This document shows, one piece after another, positions 52,601-60,176 of a stretch of DNA of 64,000 nt. The notes under the pieces were generated by a model. The model had not been told where the DNA came from. It was given only the letters and a program-made list of their open reading frames with translations, and searched no databases. Location: positions 1-64,000 of the forward strand of contig JAQGDQ010000746.1 in the NCBI GenBank assembly GCA_030141605.1. Reading direction: 5' to 3'. The DNA comes from Tubiluchus corallicola. Taxonomy: Eukaryota > Priapulida > Priapulimorpha > Priapulimorphida > Tubiluchidae. The first letter of the stretch is position 1. Every line of letters begins with the position of its first letter. Both the position numbers and the translations under genes were made by a program.

Positions 52601-54112
52601 TTATTTACAGGAAAAGCATTTACAGTCTGGATACTAGAATTTCAAACAGTAAAAACTTGTTATGTAGAACGATATTTGTTACACTAATTTATGCGTCACA
52701 GAAATGTCCCTGGCACTGTGATCAAACTGATAATTGAAAAATTTTAGAAATTGATTTATTATGAGAGTATTTAGTTATTTCTTTTACCAAAACCTAACAT
52801 TGTTACAAGATAATATTTTGACACAGACATATTAAAACTGGAAATCTACGGTTACCTCTTAAAATGTTGGAAATTGTTGCTTGACGGCCATAACCCATAA
52901 ATACAAGCAGACGTCCAAACGCAGGAATTATTGTTGATCAAATCTCGGAAATACTTATTTACCTTTTAAAAACACAAAATCAGTACTTCTATCAGTTAAA
53001 GGAAGACAGGGCGACTGTTTAGACTCAATCTCATTTTAATTTACTGTCCAATATATACATTTTCTTGCCTATAAAAATTAGGAATTTTTTTCATATATTT
53101 GAATAATTACCTTGGAAAGTTAATTAACAATAATGGAACACAGCTGTTGCTTACGTCAGAAACTAACCACAGTTTGTGCAATGGCAGGCATTTTCGCTTG
53201 CGCATCAAGCACGTTTGCGTAAGTGTTACTGTTTAAATGCGTGATGTGACGACAATGGGCTCTATGTCATATAACGTCATAAACTAACACTGCAGTTCAC
53301 GATCATGGTCATCACGGTACCACCTTCTATTTGTCGGCCACGCGAATGTGACAAAAAGGCGCCGCTGCCAATCTTAGTAGTAGATTCACTCAGTCACGCC
53401 AAGCTTTGAAAGTTTAAGAAAATTTGTGTATACGAGGTAATTATCATTTAATCTAAGCTTTAATTAAAAAAAAACTAGTATAGTTTTCAATATTTTAGGA
53501 CATTCTTTATTATGAACTAATGTTTACACAATCGTCCAGTTTTCCTTTAAGTGTGATCAATGCAGTTTAAAATTTTAAACAGGGAAATGAAGGGAATTGA
53601 TATTTCAGTCACACTTCAAGTCTACAAGAAACACTTAGTGCTATAAAACTTTAACCAGTAATTACATACAGCTATCTTAGAAACCACTCCATCTTCATAT
53701 AGATATTTCAACTTCATGTGATTAATTACTTCTTAATTACAAGAAATACACTTGTAGGGAAATTTTAGTTCCCAATTAATTATTTTTTTTCAAGTTTATG
53801 GGTTAAAGAACTAAATAACTGTTTGAACAGAATGGCAGAAGAAGCGAAAAAAAGAATTTCTTATGAACTTTTGTTCCTGGAAATGCTTGCTAACTTACTG
53901 AATGTATTAATGTAATATACATACAGTTTGTAAATTAAGGAGGTCTTTTAACGGTAATCCTCGAAGCAGCCGCAGATGAATCTCTTCTGGTAGCAACCAC
54001 AGTGTTGCTGATGTCTCAGTCTTTCTTCTTAATGGTCGCACAGGCGAGAAGGCAGATTGGATTCCATGAAATGATGATCCAGGGGAAATACTGCATGTGG
54101 TAGACCGCAATT
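35719..54112 (-). CDS. CCNF: CCNF, cyclin F (F-box only protein 1); 12 coding exons, start tentative
   Basis: Substrate receptor of an SCF ubiquitin ligase. In vertebrates it directs destruction of centrosome and cell-cycle proteins such as CP110. Exons in transcription order: 53925-54112, 52856-52962, 51478-51551, 46862-47058, 46206-46358, 44779-45008, 43535-43699, 41473-41962, 39734-39867, 38581-38735, 36784-36920, 35719-35940. Phases agree throughout; total is about 750 residues against 786 in human. F-box: LWLLPEEIHLRLLRGLPLKD, VNKYFRDLI, CVWTSA, LWPSS. Sel1-like linker: LGVAYLYDD, APFTWVFLRPPWS. Cyclin N fold: MMRYILIDWLMEVVTMK, with MRYIL as the hydrophobic-patch motif. Cyclin C fold begins REAAWLTDNTYKYDD. 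The tail is Ser-rich and ends in basic KRRHV, a possible nuclear signal. Human CCNF has a longer C-terminal PEST part. Confidence 0.95.
35994..36672. mobile_element. Interspersed repeat family F (full copy)
   Basis: About 680 bp, closely repeated at 60177-60868 and, reversed, at 50695-51338. Starts GCACAAGAAAACCCTTC and ends CCCCTTTTCTTGTC, a short inverse pair, suggesting a non-autonomous DNA element. Lies in the last CCNF intron. Confidence 0.75.
36784..36920 (-). CDS. CCNF: CCNF exon, acidic tail
   Basis: Acceptor ACTCTATAG, donor CAG|GTATGA. Reads AQETGSCSKDFVSLWCEDSE and acidic DSNSDNDCEQ. A second acceptor five bases downstream (GCTCAG) would fit the longer donor of the upstream exon in phase; the 36920 border fits the stronger one. 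Confidence 0.8.
37054..37214. mobile_element. hAT-like MITE, family A (internally deleted)
   Basis: Ends CAGGGTTGAGAATG and AATTCTCATCCCTG but only 161 bp long, with the central part of family A missing. Confidence 0.8.
37590..37670. repeat. TA/CA microsatellite
   Basis: TATATATG, CACACACA and TATATA tracts followed by a short direct repeat of ACAACAGCGGGGTTCTC at 37684-37726. Confidence 0.9.
37807..38530. mobile_element. Interspersed repeat family J (plus-like copy) in CCNF intron
   Basis: Contains CTGAATCTCCATTTTATGAG, AAAACACTTAGCAACCGTAC and CCAGTAGATGGCTCTTCCTG; all recur inverted at 40905-41350. Confidence 0.75.
38581..38735 (-). CDS. CCNF: CCNF exon, Ser-rich tail
   Basis: Acceptor TTTTTTTTCAG, donor TTG|GTAATT. 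Reads SRDLSIESDRDGTLTPTRSA; two TP sites could be CDK targets. A second donor, AAA|GTATAG at about 38562, would extend the exon in frame, so two splice forms are possible. Confidence 0.8.
38776..38955. mobile_element. MITE left part (same family as 9388)
   Basis: Preceded by TA, starts CAGTAAGTCCTTGCTTAACG and shares TAGAAAGTAATGTAAAA and TTGAGATACGTTCCAGAG with 9440-9510. Right end not found. Confidence 0.6.
39299..39676. mobile_element. hAT-like MITE, family G (with target duplication)
   Basis: Begins GGGGTGAGCATCGAACG, ends GAGAATGCTCACCCCTA, flanked by a perfect 8-bp duplication ATGAGGAG. Interior full of TTCGAA-type palindromes. Confidence 0.9.
39734..39867 (-). CDS. CCNF: CCNF exon, post-cyclin linker
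   Basis: Acceptor TTTAATTTTGCAG, donor ACAG|GTAGAG. Encodes LPTVSELCRVLDYDRTRVSV and basic NATRKRHSRDRN, a possible nuclear signal. A 38-bp minisatellite starts about 30 bases upstream of the acceptor. Confidence 0.88.
39905..40520. repeat. Minisatellite, 38-bp unit, about 16 copies
   Basis: Unit CTGCCTTCAACACTGACAAA, then CTTGTGTAATTCTATGTT. Copies drift from CTGCC to CTACC along the array. In a CCNF intron. Confidence 0.97.
40905..41350. mobile_element. Interspersed repeat family J (inverted copy) in CCNF intron
   Basis: Inverted, rearranged match to 37807-38530: CAGGAAGAGCCATCTACTGG, GTACGGTTGCTAAGTGTTTT and CTCATGAAATGGAGATTCAG. Confidence 0.75.
41473..41962 (-). CDS. CCNF: CCNF exon, cyclin N/C folds (largest exon)
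   Basis: Acceptor TTTTATTCTTTTAG, donor CCG|GTAAGT. Reads FLSKDIVTIREAAWLTDNTY and KYDDVVHMIAEI, near-identical to human cyclin F at this point. It continues through the cyclin C fold to FMGVSRIP. Confidence 0.95.
42640..42800. mobile_element. Possible piggyBac-like MITE end
   Basis: TTAACCCTTTCATTACGGAA followed by the palindrome GGCGGCACACTGCCGCC, starting near 42629. The opposite end was not found; a minisatellite follows at 42889. Confidence 0.4.
42889..43534. repeat. Minisatellite, 40-bp unit, 16 copies, abutting a splice donor
   Basis: Unit GTACAACGAAGAGCAAGTCG, then TAACTAACGTCACACTCAAC. The last bases CACTCAACGTAC are the donor-proximal intron of the CCNF exon at 43535 (minus strand GTACGTTGAGTG). 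Confidence 0.97.
43535..43699 (-). CDS. CCNF: CCNF exon, cyclin N fold
   Basis: Acceptor TTCCTTTTAG, donor CAAG|GTACGT. Encodes YILIDWLMEVVTMKNFSQQV and LYLRNACCSKANLQLVG. The donor abuts a 40-bp minisatellite whose units each repeat the GTACGTTGAG sequence. Confidence 0.94.
43917..44120 (+). pseudogene. LINE reverse-transcriptase fragment (RQG motif)
   Basis: Frame encodes FNMSDGVRQGSCLSSKLFN, the classic VxQGxxLSPxLFN motif of non-LTR reverse transcriptases. Short and truncated, in a CCNF intron, antisense to CCNF. Confidence 0.7.
44370..44485. mobile_element. Retroelement 3' hairpin segment
   Basis: AGGGCAGG...GACC-CTAT-GGTC...CCTGCCCT at 44395-44426. It separates the RQG and YADD parts of the reverse-transcriptase relic, so it was probably inserted there. 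Confidence 0.55.
44487..44741 (+). pseudogene. LINE reverse-transcriptase fragment (YADD motif)
   Basis: Encodes NQLMYADDTCLIASTITSL; YADD is the catalytic box C of reverse transcriptases. Ends in frame-breaking sequence near the CCNF exon at 44779. Confidence 0.75.
44779..45008 (-). CDS. CCNF: CCNF exon, up to the cyclin box
   Basis: Acceptor GGTTGTGCAG, donor TGAG|GTACGA. Encodes HLDSLRKLRDLSDTHCYEAK and ends RNRKLNSMM, running into the MRYIL motif completed by the next exon. Confidence 0.92.
45343..45725. repeat. Tandem repeat, about 128-129 bp unit, 3 copies
   Basis: Unit from AGTTACTTCACAAGTATG through GGTGCACTGGGTCGTTC to AGACGGTGTAAAGTTTGG. Short open frames in each copy are unlikely to be genes. 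Confidence 0.93.
46206..46358 (-). CDS. CCNF: CCNF exon
   Basis: Acceptor TTACTTTTCGTAG, donor ACG|GTATGC, 51 codons in phase 0. Reads ESAKMLTCLATVQDMVEHDD and later AFEQAADVGSPWASFALWK, aligning with FEEAAHQGCLTSSYLLWE of human cyclin F. Confidence 0.9.
46385..46790 (-). mobile_element. Interspersed repeat family K (copy in CCNF intron)
   Basis: Inverse of 58313-58660: shares AAAGAGGAAGAACAGGGCTA, CCACCAAGAGGAG and GCCGGGCCTTTGCTAGTA. End sequence TACTAGCAAAGGCCC; class unknown. Confidence 0.7.
46862..47058 (-). CDS. CCNF: CCNF exon
   Basis: Acceptor CTGCTTTAG, donor CGG|GTATGT, 65 codons plus a split Trp. Contains APFTWVFLRPPWSAFSDNC, the hallmark of cyclin F (APFIWLFIRPPWS in human). Confidence 0.94.
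47226..48900. repeat. Minisatellite, 72-bp unit, about 23 copies
   Basis: Unit: AAGAGATAAGAGCAAAATAA, ACCCAACATACTGAGTGAC, TTGTTCTTTCCTTTACCAC, ACCACAAACAGTTT. A multiple of three, so a 24-residue hydrophobic repeat stays open on the minus strand for long stretches. In a CCNF intron. Confidence 0.97.
48901..49336 (+). pseudogene. 3' end of a LINE (reverse-transcriptase C-terminus plus 3' UTR)
   Basis: Plus-strand frame reads YNAIKIWSSIPREMKTLNLY, then QFKKAPKNYLLQRYN and stop, matching the WNSLP...L..FK..L..YL end of CR1/jockey-type polymerases. A hairpin follows at 49197-49236 and the tail is AATAAATTCATAATTCATAA. Confidence 0.7.
49328..49570. mobile_element. Interspersed repeat family F, partial copy
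   Basis: Shares ACATAAAGCTTAAGAATTC, TAAATTTAAACACTCGTG and TTGAAACAAGTTTAGACAAC with 35994-36672. The segment 47165-47224 matches its first 60 bases, so the 72-bp array may have grown inside this repeat. Confidence 0.6.
49605..49855. repeat. Minisatellite, 23-bp unit, about 11 copies
   Basis: Unit GGGATGGCGATGCAGTGCA, then CGCT. Unusually GC-rich for the window. Confidence 0.95.
49856..50690. other. CCNF intron, no gene seen
   Basis: Mixed unique sequence with a CpG-richer part at 50030-50260. No ORF or element ends identified. Confidence 0.35.
50695..51338 (-). mobile_element. Interspersed repeat family F (reverse copy)
   Basis: Reverse of 35994-36672, sharing ACCTGAAGTAGGTTTCAGAA, CAGATTGTTTTTTCAAAC and GTGGAGGGTTTTCTTGTG. 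Confidence 0.75.
51391..51482. repeat. 31-bp tandem repeat containing a 5' splice site, 3 copies
   Basis: Unit CACATTAGTAACTCACAATC, then AGTAACACAAA. The rightmost copy is the real donor region of the CCNF exon at 51478. Confidence 0.92.
51478..51551 (-). CDS. CCNF: CCNF exon
   Basis: Acceptor AAATTTTATTCAG, donor GACT|GTGAGT. Encodes LADHGNLEAIIKLGVAYLYD, matching the human KGNFEAAVKLGIAYLYN region. The donor is part of a 31-bp repeat copied twice more just downstream in the intron. Confidence 0.92.
51675..52120. mobile_element. hAT-like MITE, family B
   Basis: Begins CAGGGTTCCCACAG, ends TGTAGGAACCCTG. TAAATA occurs on both sides. Inverted relative to 10648-11045. Confidence 0.85.
52121..52855. 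other. CCNF intron, no gene seen
   Basis: AT-rich. Includes an A-rich ACAAAGCACACAAAGAAAAC stretch and an AAT run (52442-52457) followed by TTTCGTATTGGC, likely a retroelement tail. ACGATATTTGTTA recurs inverted near 52570 and 52670. Confidence 0.35.
52856..52962 (-). CDS. CCNF: CCNF exon, end of F-box (short exon)
   Basis: Acceptor GTTTTTAAAAG, donor AGAG|GTAACC, 107 bases. Reads VNKYFRDLINNNSCVWTSAC, then IYGLWPSSNNFQHFK. It matches the vertebrate stretch from VHSQLKDL to ELWPSPGNLKLFER and fills the exact gap between its neighbours in phase. Confidence 0.9.
53150..53445. promoter_or_regulatory. CpG-richer patch with a possible plus-strand donor
   Basis: CpG density is well above its surroundings (GCGCATC, CACGCGAATG, GGCGCCGCTG) and it ends ATACGAG|GTAATT. 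It could be a promoter or non-coding first exon on the plus strand, for example of the downstream PY-protein gene. Speculative. Confidence 0.2.
53925..54112 (-). CDS. CCNF: CCNF exon, F-box
   Basis: Acceptor TTGTTTTCGCAG, donor ACT|GTATGT. Basic PVRPLRRKTE precedes the F-box start LWLLPEEIHLRLLRGL. Enters with two bases of a split codon and ends in phase 0. Confidence 0.9.
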
Positions 54113-54510
54113 CTGCGAAAACAAAATAAACATTTTCTATACATTTTATGCATGTTGCAAACTGATACACAGCATTCCTGTTAGTAAAAAACACTACAAT
54201 ATGTTGAATACGTAGATGTAAATTTATTTGAAATTAACAATAAAAATCACTATAATGTACCATATTACATCACATGTGTACAAATACTGCAATAAGTATA
54301 ATATAACTATGAGATAATAATAGAATAACATAGTGTAAATCAGTGCCCGGAATGAATATCATCCTTATATGCTTATCATTCTTCATCTAAAATAACATCT
54401 GGACAGTTTATGTAATGTCCAAAATCTTATTTTATTTAGCCTAACAATTTATCGTAAAGCCAGCATGTGAAAATAAGGATACCATTAATTTAACGAAATA
54501 TTAAACAAAC

Positions 54511-54517
54511 CTCGCAT
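54511..54517 (-). CDS. CCNF: CCNF candidate first coding exon (Met-Arg plus one base)
   Basis: On the minus strand an ATG, CGA and a single G are followed by GTTTGT. The phase (1) is exactly what the F-box exon needs, giving Met-Arg-Glu-Leu-Arg. The donor is a weak match and another first exon could lie further upstream, so this is a suggestion only. Confidence 0.3.
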
Positions 54518-54685
54518 ACTGTCAAGAGAATTTATACAATAAGTAAAAATGTGAAAGACTAAAAAAGTTACAAAAACGGAATTAAGCTACATAAAGTATC
54601 ACAAAAATTTAATAAAGCAAAGTTCTCATGAACCCTGCGACGTAATGTTTATTTTGATTTTGAGTCTCTGTCCGCCTCGTTCTTG

Positions 54686-54690
54686 ATTGG
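54686..54690 (-). promoter_or_regulatory. Possible CCAAT box of the CCNF promoter
   Basis: ATTGG on the plus strand (CCAAT on minus), in the more GC-rich patch 54635-54720 about 170 bases upstream of the candidate first exon. CCAAT boxes are common in G2/M cyclin promoters. No TATA box or start site can be fixed from sequence. Confidence 0.25.
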
Positions 54691-54719
54691 CTGGCTTACT
54701 TTATTCTATACGTTAGAAA

Positions 54720-55620
54720 TCTTCCTTCCAACGTACTTCAATTCAAAATTTGGAATTTTTATTGCATTACTGGCAGAAGTTTTTGAAAAGGTACTAAAAC
54801 AAACATGGGTGATTCTTATTCTCGTTTTTATACCACATCCGTATAAAAATTATTAAACGTTGAAAACTGACAAATTCTAGTATGGGGACATTTGAAACTT
54901 CGAGGCACTGCTTTCTGAGTGTTGACAAATTATTACATTCTCTGGGGCTGATCATTAATTTTTAAATAATGCAAGATCAATATGAAATTCCATCAATGTA
55001 TATATTAGTACTGGGCTTTACAAGAAACTCTGTGACGTAGTAAAATGCTTTGACAAATTGCATGTAGCTAATAGATCACTTTCCTGAGTTGTGGAAACTG
55101 TAGAAGTTCCAACTCATAACTTTACTTTGATATAAGTCAAATGAAGCTACTTGCACTATAATAGTGGACTATATGCTGTTTAACACCAGCAGGAACTGCC
55201 AGTCACATAACGAATCTGTCAGACAAGGAACCACCTAGCTGGAACCAGTGTTGTACTTGTTGTGTAGCAACTATGTGACAATGACTTAAATAAGACACGC
55301 CTCCTGAAACAGAAATTGATGTAATGCATTGCAGTTTGGGGAATCTTAAAACTGATAAGCTTATGAATGGAACAGCTCTTCAAAGTACAAATAGTAAAAA
55401 TGCTTTTGGTGTGATAATAACATCAGACTTGAAAACAGAAGACACCACAGAAATCTTATTGAAGTTTATAAACTAGTAACTAGAAAATAAAACATTAATT
55501 TAGTTGTCGATTCTAAAACTAGCGGACATAATTTAAAACTGATTAGAGAGTGGTCATGTCTTGATATATGTGAATATTCATTTTTGTGAGAGTAATTCAG
55601 GAAAAAATGTAATAAAAAAA
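54720..55620. other. Intergenic sequence, no gene recognised
   Basis: AT-rich. From about 55320 it may already belong to the LINE relic that becomes recognisable at 55625, but no motif confirms this. Confidence 0.35.
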
Positions 55621-55624
55621 ATCA

Positions 55625-56600
55625 TCGTGCAGGGATGCACTTCAAGCTGGCAAAATGTGGATAGTGGAATAACAGGGGGCAGTGTCTTTGGTCTAGTATA
55701 ATTTCTCATCTACATCAATGATCTTCCAGAAGAAGCAGTATCTGAGATCTTTCTGTTTGCGGATGATACAAAACTGTTCAATATAATTGATGAGCAGCAA
55801 GATAGGGTAAACATTCAAGAAGATCTTTATAGCTTGACTAAATGGAATGAAGATTGGTTGTTAGCTTTCCATCCTAGTAAATGTAAGGTGAGGAAAAGAA
55901 AACATTCCAACTTCTGATTAATCCCTTGTTAGAGATGAAATTAGTTGCCGAATACCTTGGGTTGTGTCAGAGAAAGACGTTGGAGTATAGATTGCTCCCA
56001 TATTTTGACCATCATATCCAGGAAAAGATAAGCAAAGCTAAGAAAATGGTGGATATAATGAGCACAGCTTTTACCACTTTGACGCATTGTATGCTCATCT
56101 GTCTATACAAAGTGCTTGTAAGGTCCCGTTTGGAAATTTTCTGTGTGGCATCCATCAATGGTCAAGTATATAGATCAGCTGCAACAAGTACAAAGATATG
56201 CGACACGAAAGCTTTGTGACTTGAAAAATTATCATATACTGACCGGTTAAAGTTCCTTAATTGCCAACAATAGCTTACAGGAGATAGAGAGGTGACATGA
56301 TAGAGGCTTATAGATCTTAACGGATGTATATGATAAAGCCGTAGGCCCACAGTTGCAATTCAGATCGCCGATGGCCAGACCGATCACCAGAGGCCATTCA
56401 CTAAAGTTAGACAAGTTCAGATTTATTAACTATATAAGATTGCATCCTTTTCGCACAGAATTGTAGATGCATGGAATAGTTAACCCAACGTTGTCGCATG
56501 CGCACCAAGTGTAGAAATAGTTAAGAGAAGATTGGACAAACACTGCATTGGGAAAGAGATAGTCTACAACCAGAAGGCCTTCTTTGATGATACGTAAACG
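55625..56600 (+). pseudogene. Decayed LINE reverse transcriptase (C-terminal half)
   Basis: In order and across several frames and stops: GITGGSVFGLV, FLIYINDLPEEAVSEI, catalytic LFADDTKLF, WNEDWLLAFHPSKCKV, HHIQEKISKAKKMV, CLYKVLVRSRLE, and near the end RIVDAWNS with RRLDKH. This order is the polymerase and C-terminal part of a CR1/jockey-type non-LTR element. Many stops and shifts make it inactive. Confidence 0.85.
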
Positions 56601-57355
56601 AATATATGTACACGATTGGCTAGAAGATTACTTTGCCAAAACAATCTAAGGTATAAGGTAAGGAAACGTAATCTGCCTGCCATGGATTCCCAACACCAAA
56701 CATAGTAAAGTTTAGATCATTAACCAATAATTATTTTAGAGAAAAATATGGAGTTTATATGAGTGTATTCGCTTAACCCTTAATCATGACAGTATAACAG
56801 TATTATATTGCTGCGCTCAGCAAGTCAGCAGCATGTCCATGACAAAAGTGCAAGAAGATTAACAACTTTACTTGATAGGTGGCAGTGTGATGCTAAACGG
56901 TGCGTGAAAAAAATGACTTTGATTTTTAGTTTTTTTACTTAGTGGAATTTGTGATGTTGTGAATTTTAGATAGTGCTATAATTGTGTGGCACGCAATTAA
57001 TGACCTTTGCGTAATGAGAGGTAAATCACTTGAATGTATCATTTGGCATTGTGTGGAGATGGAAGTATAGACCGAAAGTTTTAGCAACTGTTACGTTGGT
57101 GCCATCCAGAAATACTAGTATCAGTGCTGATAAATTAAAATTGTGTGGCATTGGCAGTCTGATAAGTTGGCTTTACAATAAATTACTTGTTTACACCTCA
57201 TGAAAAAGTAAGGTCAACTGACATAAAATGTTTTACTTTAAAGACACAAAGATCATCGTTAAGGATTTAATTTTCAGTTTTTACTAATTTTTAGTCATCT
57301 TTCATCAGTTCGTTTTTCTTTTTTAAATTGCCTGCCAATTAATGCTTCTAATGTT
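56601..57355. other. Intergenic, no gene recognised
   Basis: Contains TTAACCCTTAATCATGAC near 56774, which resembles a TTAA-type element end without a visible partner. Confidence 0.3.
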
Positions 57356-57357
57356 CA

Positions 57358-57545
57358 GTAAAATGGGAAAGGTAAAAATGGCACAGGAAAATGACACGGT
57401 AAAAATGGCTCAGGAAAAAATGGCACAAGTGGAAAATTAGGTAAAAATTTGAGAGGAAAAAGTTGCGCGGCAAAAATGGCACGGGAAAAAATGTTACAGG
57501 TAAAAATGGGAAAGTAGGTAAAAATGGCACAGGAAAAAATGACAC
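57358..57545. repeat. Degenerate short tandem repeat
   Basis: Imperfect GGTAAAAATGGCACAGGAAA units of variable length (about 20-27 bp), 6-8 copies. Confidence 0.85.
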
Positions 57546-58312
57546 GTTATTTTGATGCAGTTGATTTCTACAGTAAAACTAGTATTCACTCTGTAGGAAG
57601 TACATCTCTGCCAAAGCCGAGCAATCCTAAACTTATTCGTCTGATTCTTTTAACTAAAAAAATTTAACGTGAAAATAAACGAGCAAATGTACATGTATTG
57701 GTATTATATATATATATATATATAATATATAATCGAAAGCAAATTCTTATTTTTCTTGCCTTACATAATGCACACATTTGCAAACCACAGTGTTACAAAG
57801 TGGAGGTTTATTCAACTTCGCTGATGCATATAATGATGGAGTCATTCTCTTATAACCGTGATGGTTTTGTGATGTGATAAATAACCGTGATGATTCTAGT
57901 GAATTAGGCAAATGTTGCCAAGTCCAGTAGATGTGATAGACAACAGTTTTTCTATTTTGTTGTACCACATTATTAATTAGAATCAGACTCTTTTGTTTAC
58001 AAGGATGAAATTTTGGCTTCTTGCTGCACCAAGTTTTTGGACTTTTCTGTTTAGAACTTCTTATTTTCCAGGAGTATAGAATTGCCAAGTGTTTAGAAGC
58101 TAGCGTTGGTTTCCAATGTCATTATGATGGCCCGTTGATCACTGTTTTTGCTCCAAACTGTCATGTTTTTTTTAATTCTTTCATGTAATTTTTTGTTACT
58201 ATGTTTTATTTTAGTGTTTGTGGTGTGTTACAGTGTTCTTCTAAGTTAGTGAACGGTCTTGTGTTATGCCATGTGTAATGTCTAGTTCAAAATTATTAAT
58301 ATATATACTAGC
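57546..58312. other. Intergenic, no gene recognised
   Basis: TA tract at 57702-57730; a degenerate unit AACCGTGATGGTTTTGTGA and AACCGTGATGATTCTAGTGA occurs twice (57857, 57883). Confidence 0.35.
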
Positions 58313-58660
58313 AAAGGCCCTGCAAAAAATTTTGCATATAAATACACTTATAATCAATAATACGCTAACGTCCTACATAGTCCTGATTTATAATGTAAAC
58401 CCAGTAGCAGCTTTTACTGAATTAAAGTTATAAGAGTATAATGGATGACGTCTGAACAATGGCTTTGTGTCAGCAGTTTTCTAAGCAAAAATTGCCGAAA
58501 ATAGAACATCTAATTAACTCCTCTTGGTGGATGTGTCCTAAAATATAGCCCACATTATCGTGTAGCCCTGTTCTTCCTCTTTCTAAAAAGCTATATATCT
58601 CCTTTCGAGAGTCCCACCAGGTGCCACCAGAACGTTTTTTCTATAGGCTGTTTGACCAAA
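58313..58660 (+). mobile_element. Interspersed repeat family K (second copy)
   Basis: Starts TACTAGCAAAGGCCCTGC and ends near GTTTTTTCTATAGGCTG; inverse of 46385-46790. Lies about 300 bases upstream of the PY-protein acceptor. Confidence 0.7.
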
Positions 58661-59007
58661 ATTTTGAAAAAATCGCGAGTTGGGTCCGGGAAAACACCCG
58701 TTACCGGATGCCGTGGCTCTCTTGCAAATTCTAAATACACCTTTCGTTTGATGTATAGATCGTCACAAATGGTGCCGCCATCGGAACTGTAGCCTCGAAT
58801 CTTATATATATATATATATATATAAATATATTAAGCCCATACCAGTAGAATTAATATATTCGATAGTCAAACTCTTTCTATTGTCCTCTTTCATTTTAAA
58901 TATGTTCAATATATACACATATATTTACTTCATGTGTTTTTTCAGGGTCTTGATGTTGAAGTAACTTACTTCCGGATTTAAATGTACAGATTTCTCAAAG
59001 CGTAGAT

Positions 59008-59625
59008 ATGGCTGCTCCGCCACCAGAACCAATACGTTCTGTCAGTCTTCCATTTGGCCCACAGAGGCATGAGTATAGTTTTCAGATGAATCAAGAGACC
59101 GGAGGGGATGCAGTCAGGCCTCAGAAGCTTCACGGAATCATGAACAGATGGTGCTGCATATCGTTTTGCATGATCATACTTGTCTATGCCAGTTTACACG
59201 CCTTGATACAAGGAATCATTGGCGGAGATTTCGGAACGTGGGTGTTCGGGTGTGTGGCTCTGCCCGTATGCCTGACGTTGTTATTTTTTGTGGCGTTTAT
59301 GTGCTTAAAGCGTGCCGGATTCATCAAACCCAAGCCGCATATCAGATATCGAACTCAGATAGACGAAGGCAATGTTGAATTGCCACCCACCTACTCGATG
59401 CTTGGACCACCCAATTATTCTAAGTTAGAGATTGGTAATCAGGACGCAGTTACGATGTCGAGCGTCAGCTCCTGTGCTTTACCCACATACGAGGATGCCC
59501 AGAAGTCGGAACAGGGCGAGCTTCTGTCTGCGGAACCAGTTGTGTTTGACATGGGTCAGCGGAGTGAAACTACAAGTTTAGCAAGAGATAACGAGTGCAG
59601 TGCTGAAGAAGTGAAGAGTAACTAG
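59008..59625 (+). CDS. Two-pass membrane protein with three PY motifs (family not recognised)
   Basis: 205-residue single-exon ORF. In-frame TGA about 45 bases upstream supports this ATG; a splice acceptor (GTTTTTTCAG, ending 58945) suggests a non-coding 5' exon. Residues 1-45 are hydrophilic. Membrane segments lie at about 50-70 and 77-100, joined by a very short loop (GGDFGT), followed by a basic stop-transfer KRAGFIKPKPHIRYR. The cytosolic tail holds PPTY (126-129), PPNY (134-137) and LPTY (158-161), ligands for WW domains of NEDD4-type ubiquitin ligases. The layout recalls TMEM252-type proteins but I see no clear sequence homology. A role as a membrane adaptor for ubiquitin-dependent sorting is inference. 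The last 25 codons and the stop are copied in an 83-bp tandem repeat. Confidence 0.8.
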   Translation: MAAPPPEPIRSVSLPFGPQRHEYSFQMNQETGGDAVRPQKLHGIMNRWCCISFCMIILVYASLHALIQGIIGGDFGTWVFGCVALPVCLTLLFFVAFMCLKRAGFIKPKPHIRYRTQIDEGNVELPPTYSMLGPPNYSKLEIGNQDAVTMSSVSSCALPTYEDAQKSEQGELLSAEPVVFDMGQRSETTSLARDNECSAEEVKSN

Positions 59626-59802
59626 TGGTCACTAGTGGTCAGCGGAGTGAAACCGCAAGTTTAGCAAGAGATAACGAGTGCAGTGCTGAAGAAGTGAAGA
59701 GTAACTAGTGGTCACTAGTGGTCAGAGGAGTGAAACCACAAGTTTAGCAAAGGATAACAAGTGCAGTGCTGAAGAAGTGAAGAGTAACTAGTGGTCACTA
59801 GT
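59554..59802 (+). repeat. 83-bp tandem repeat across the C-terminus and stop of the PY protein
   Basis: Three copies start at 59554, 59637 and 59720. The first copy is coding and contains the TAG stop. Copies two and three are near-identical but sit in the 3' UTR, in other frames because 83 is not a multiple of three. Confidence 0.9.
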
Positions 59803-60176
59803 GGTCAGAGAATCTTTTTTTTGCTGCAATATTCCCGGACATTAAAATTTTTCCTTGATGCATCGCCGTCTTTATGTTTGAAGTTTTAGTAAAAGTGATG
59901 ATACCCCATATTGCTACTTTGAGTACAGACTAACTTGCTACTTGTATAATGAATTTCAACTTCATAAGCAAACCTGACTGGTGCTGACACATACTGAAAG
60001 GTGTTAGTGGTGGACTACTTTACGAAGCGCTTTAGACCTTGCTAGGACAGTCTCTATTTGGCGGATTTTTGAAGGTCCTGACAGTAAGTTTCAAATGGAA
60101 CGCTCATTGTAGTAAATGCGGCTTATAAAGCTGTTGAATGTAAATGGGGTCGTTAAAGTCGTTTGTTTTTGGCAGG

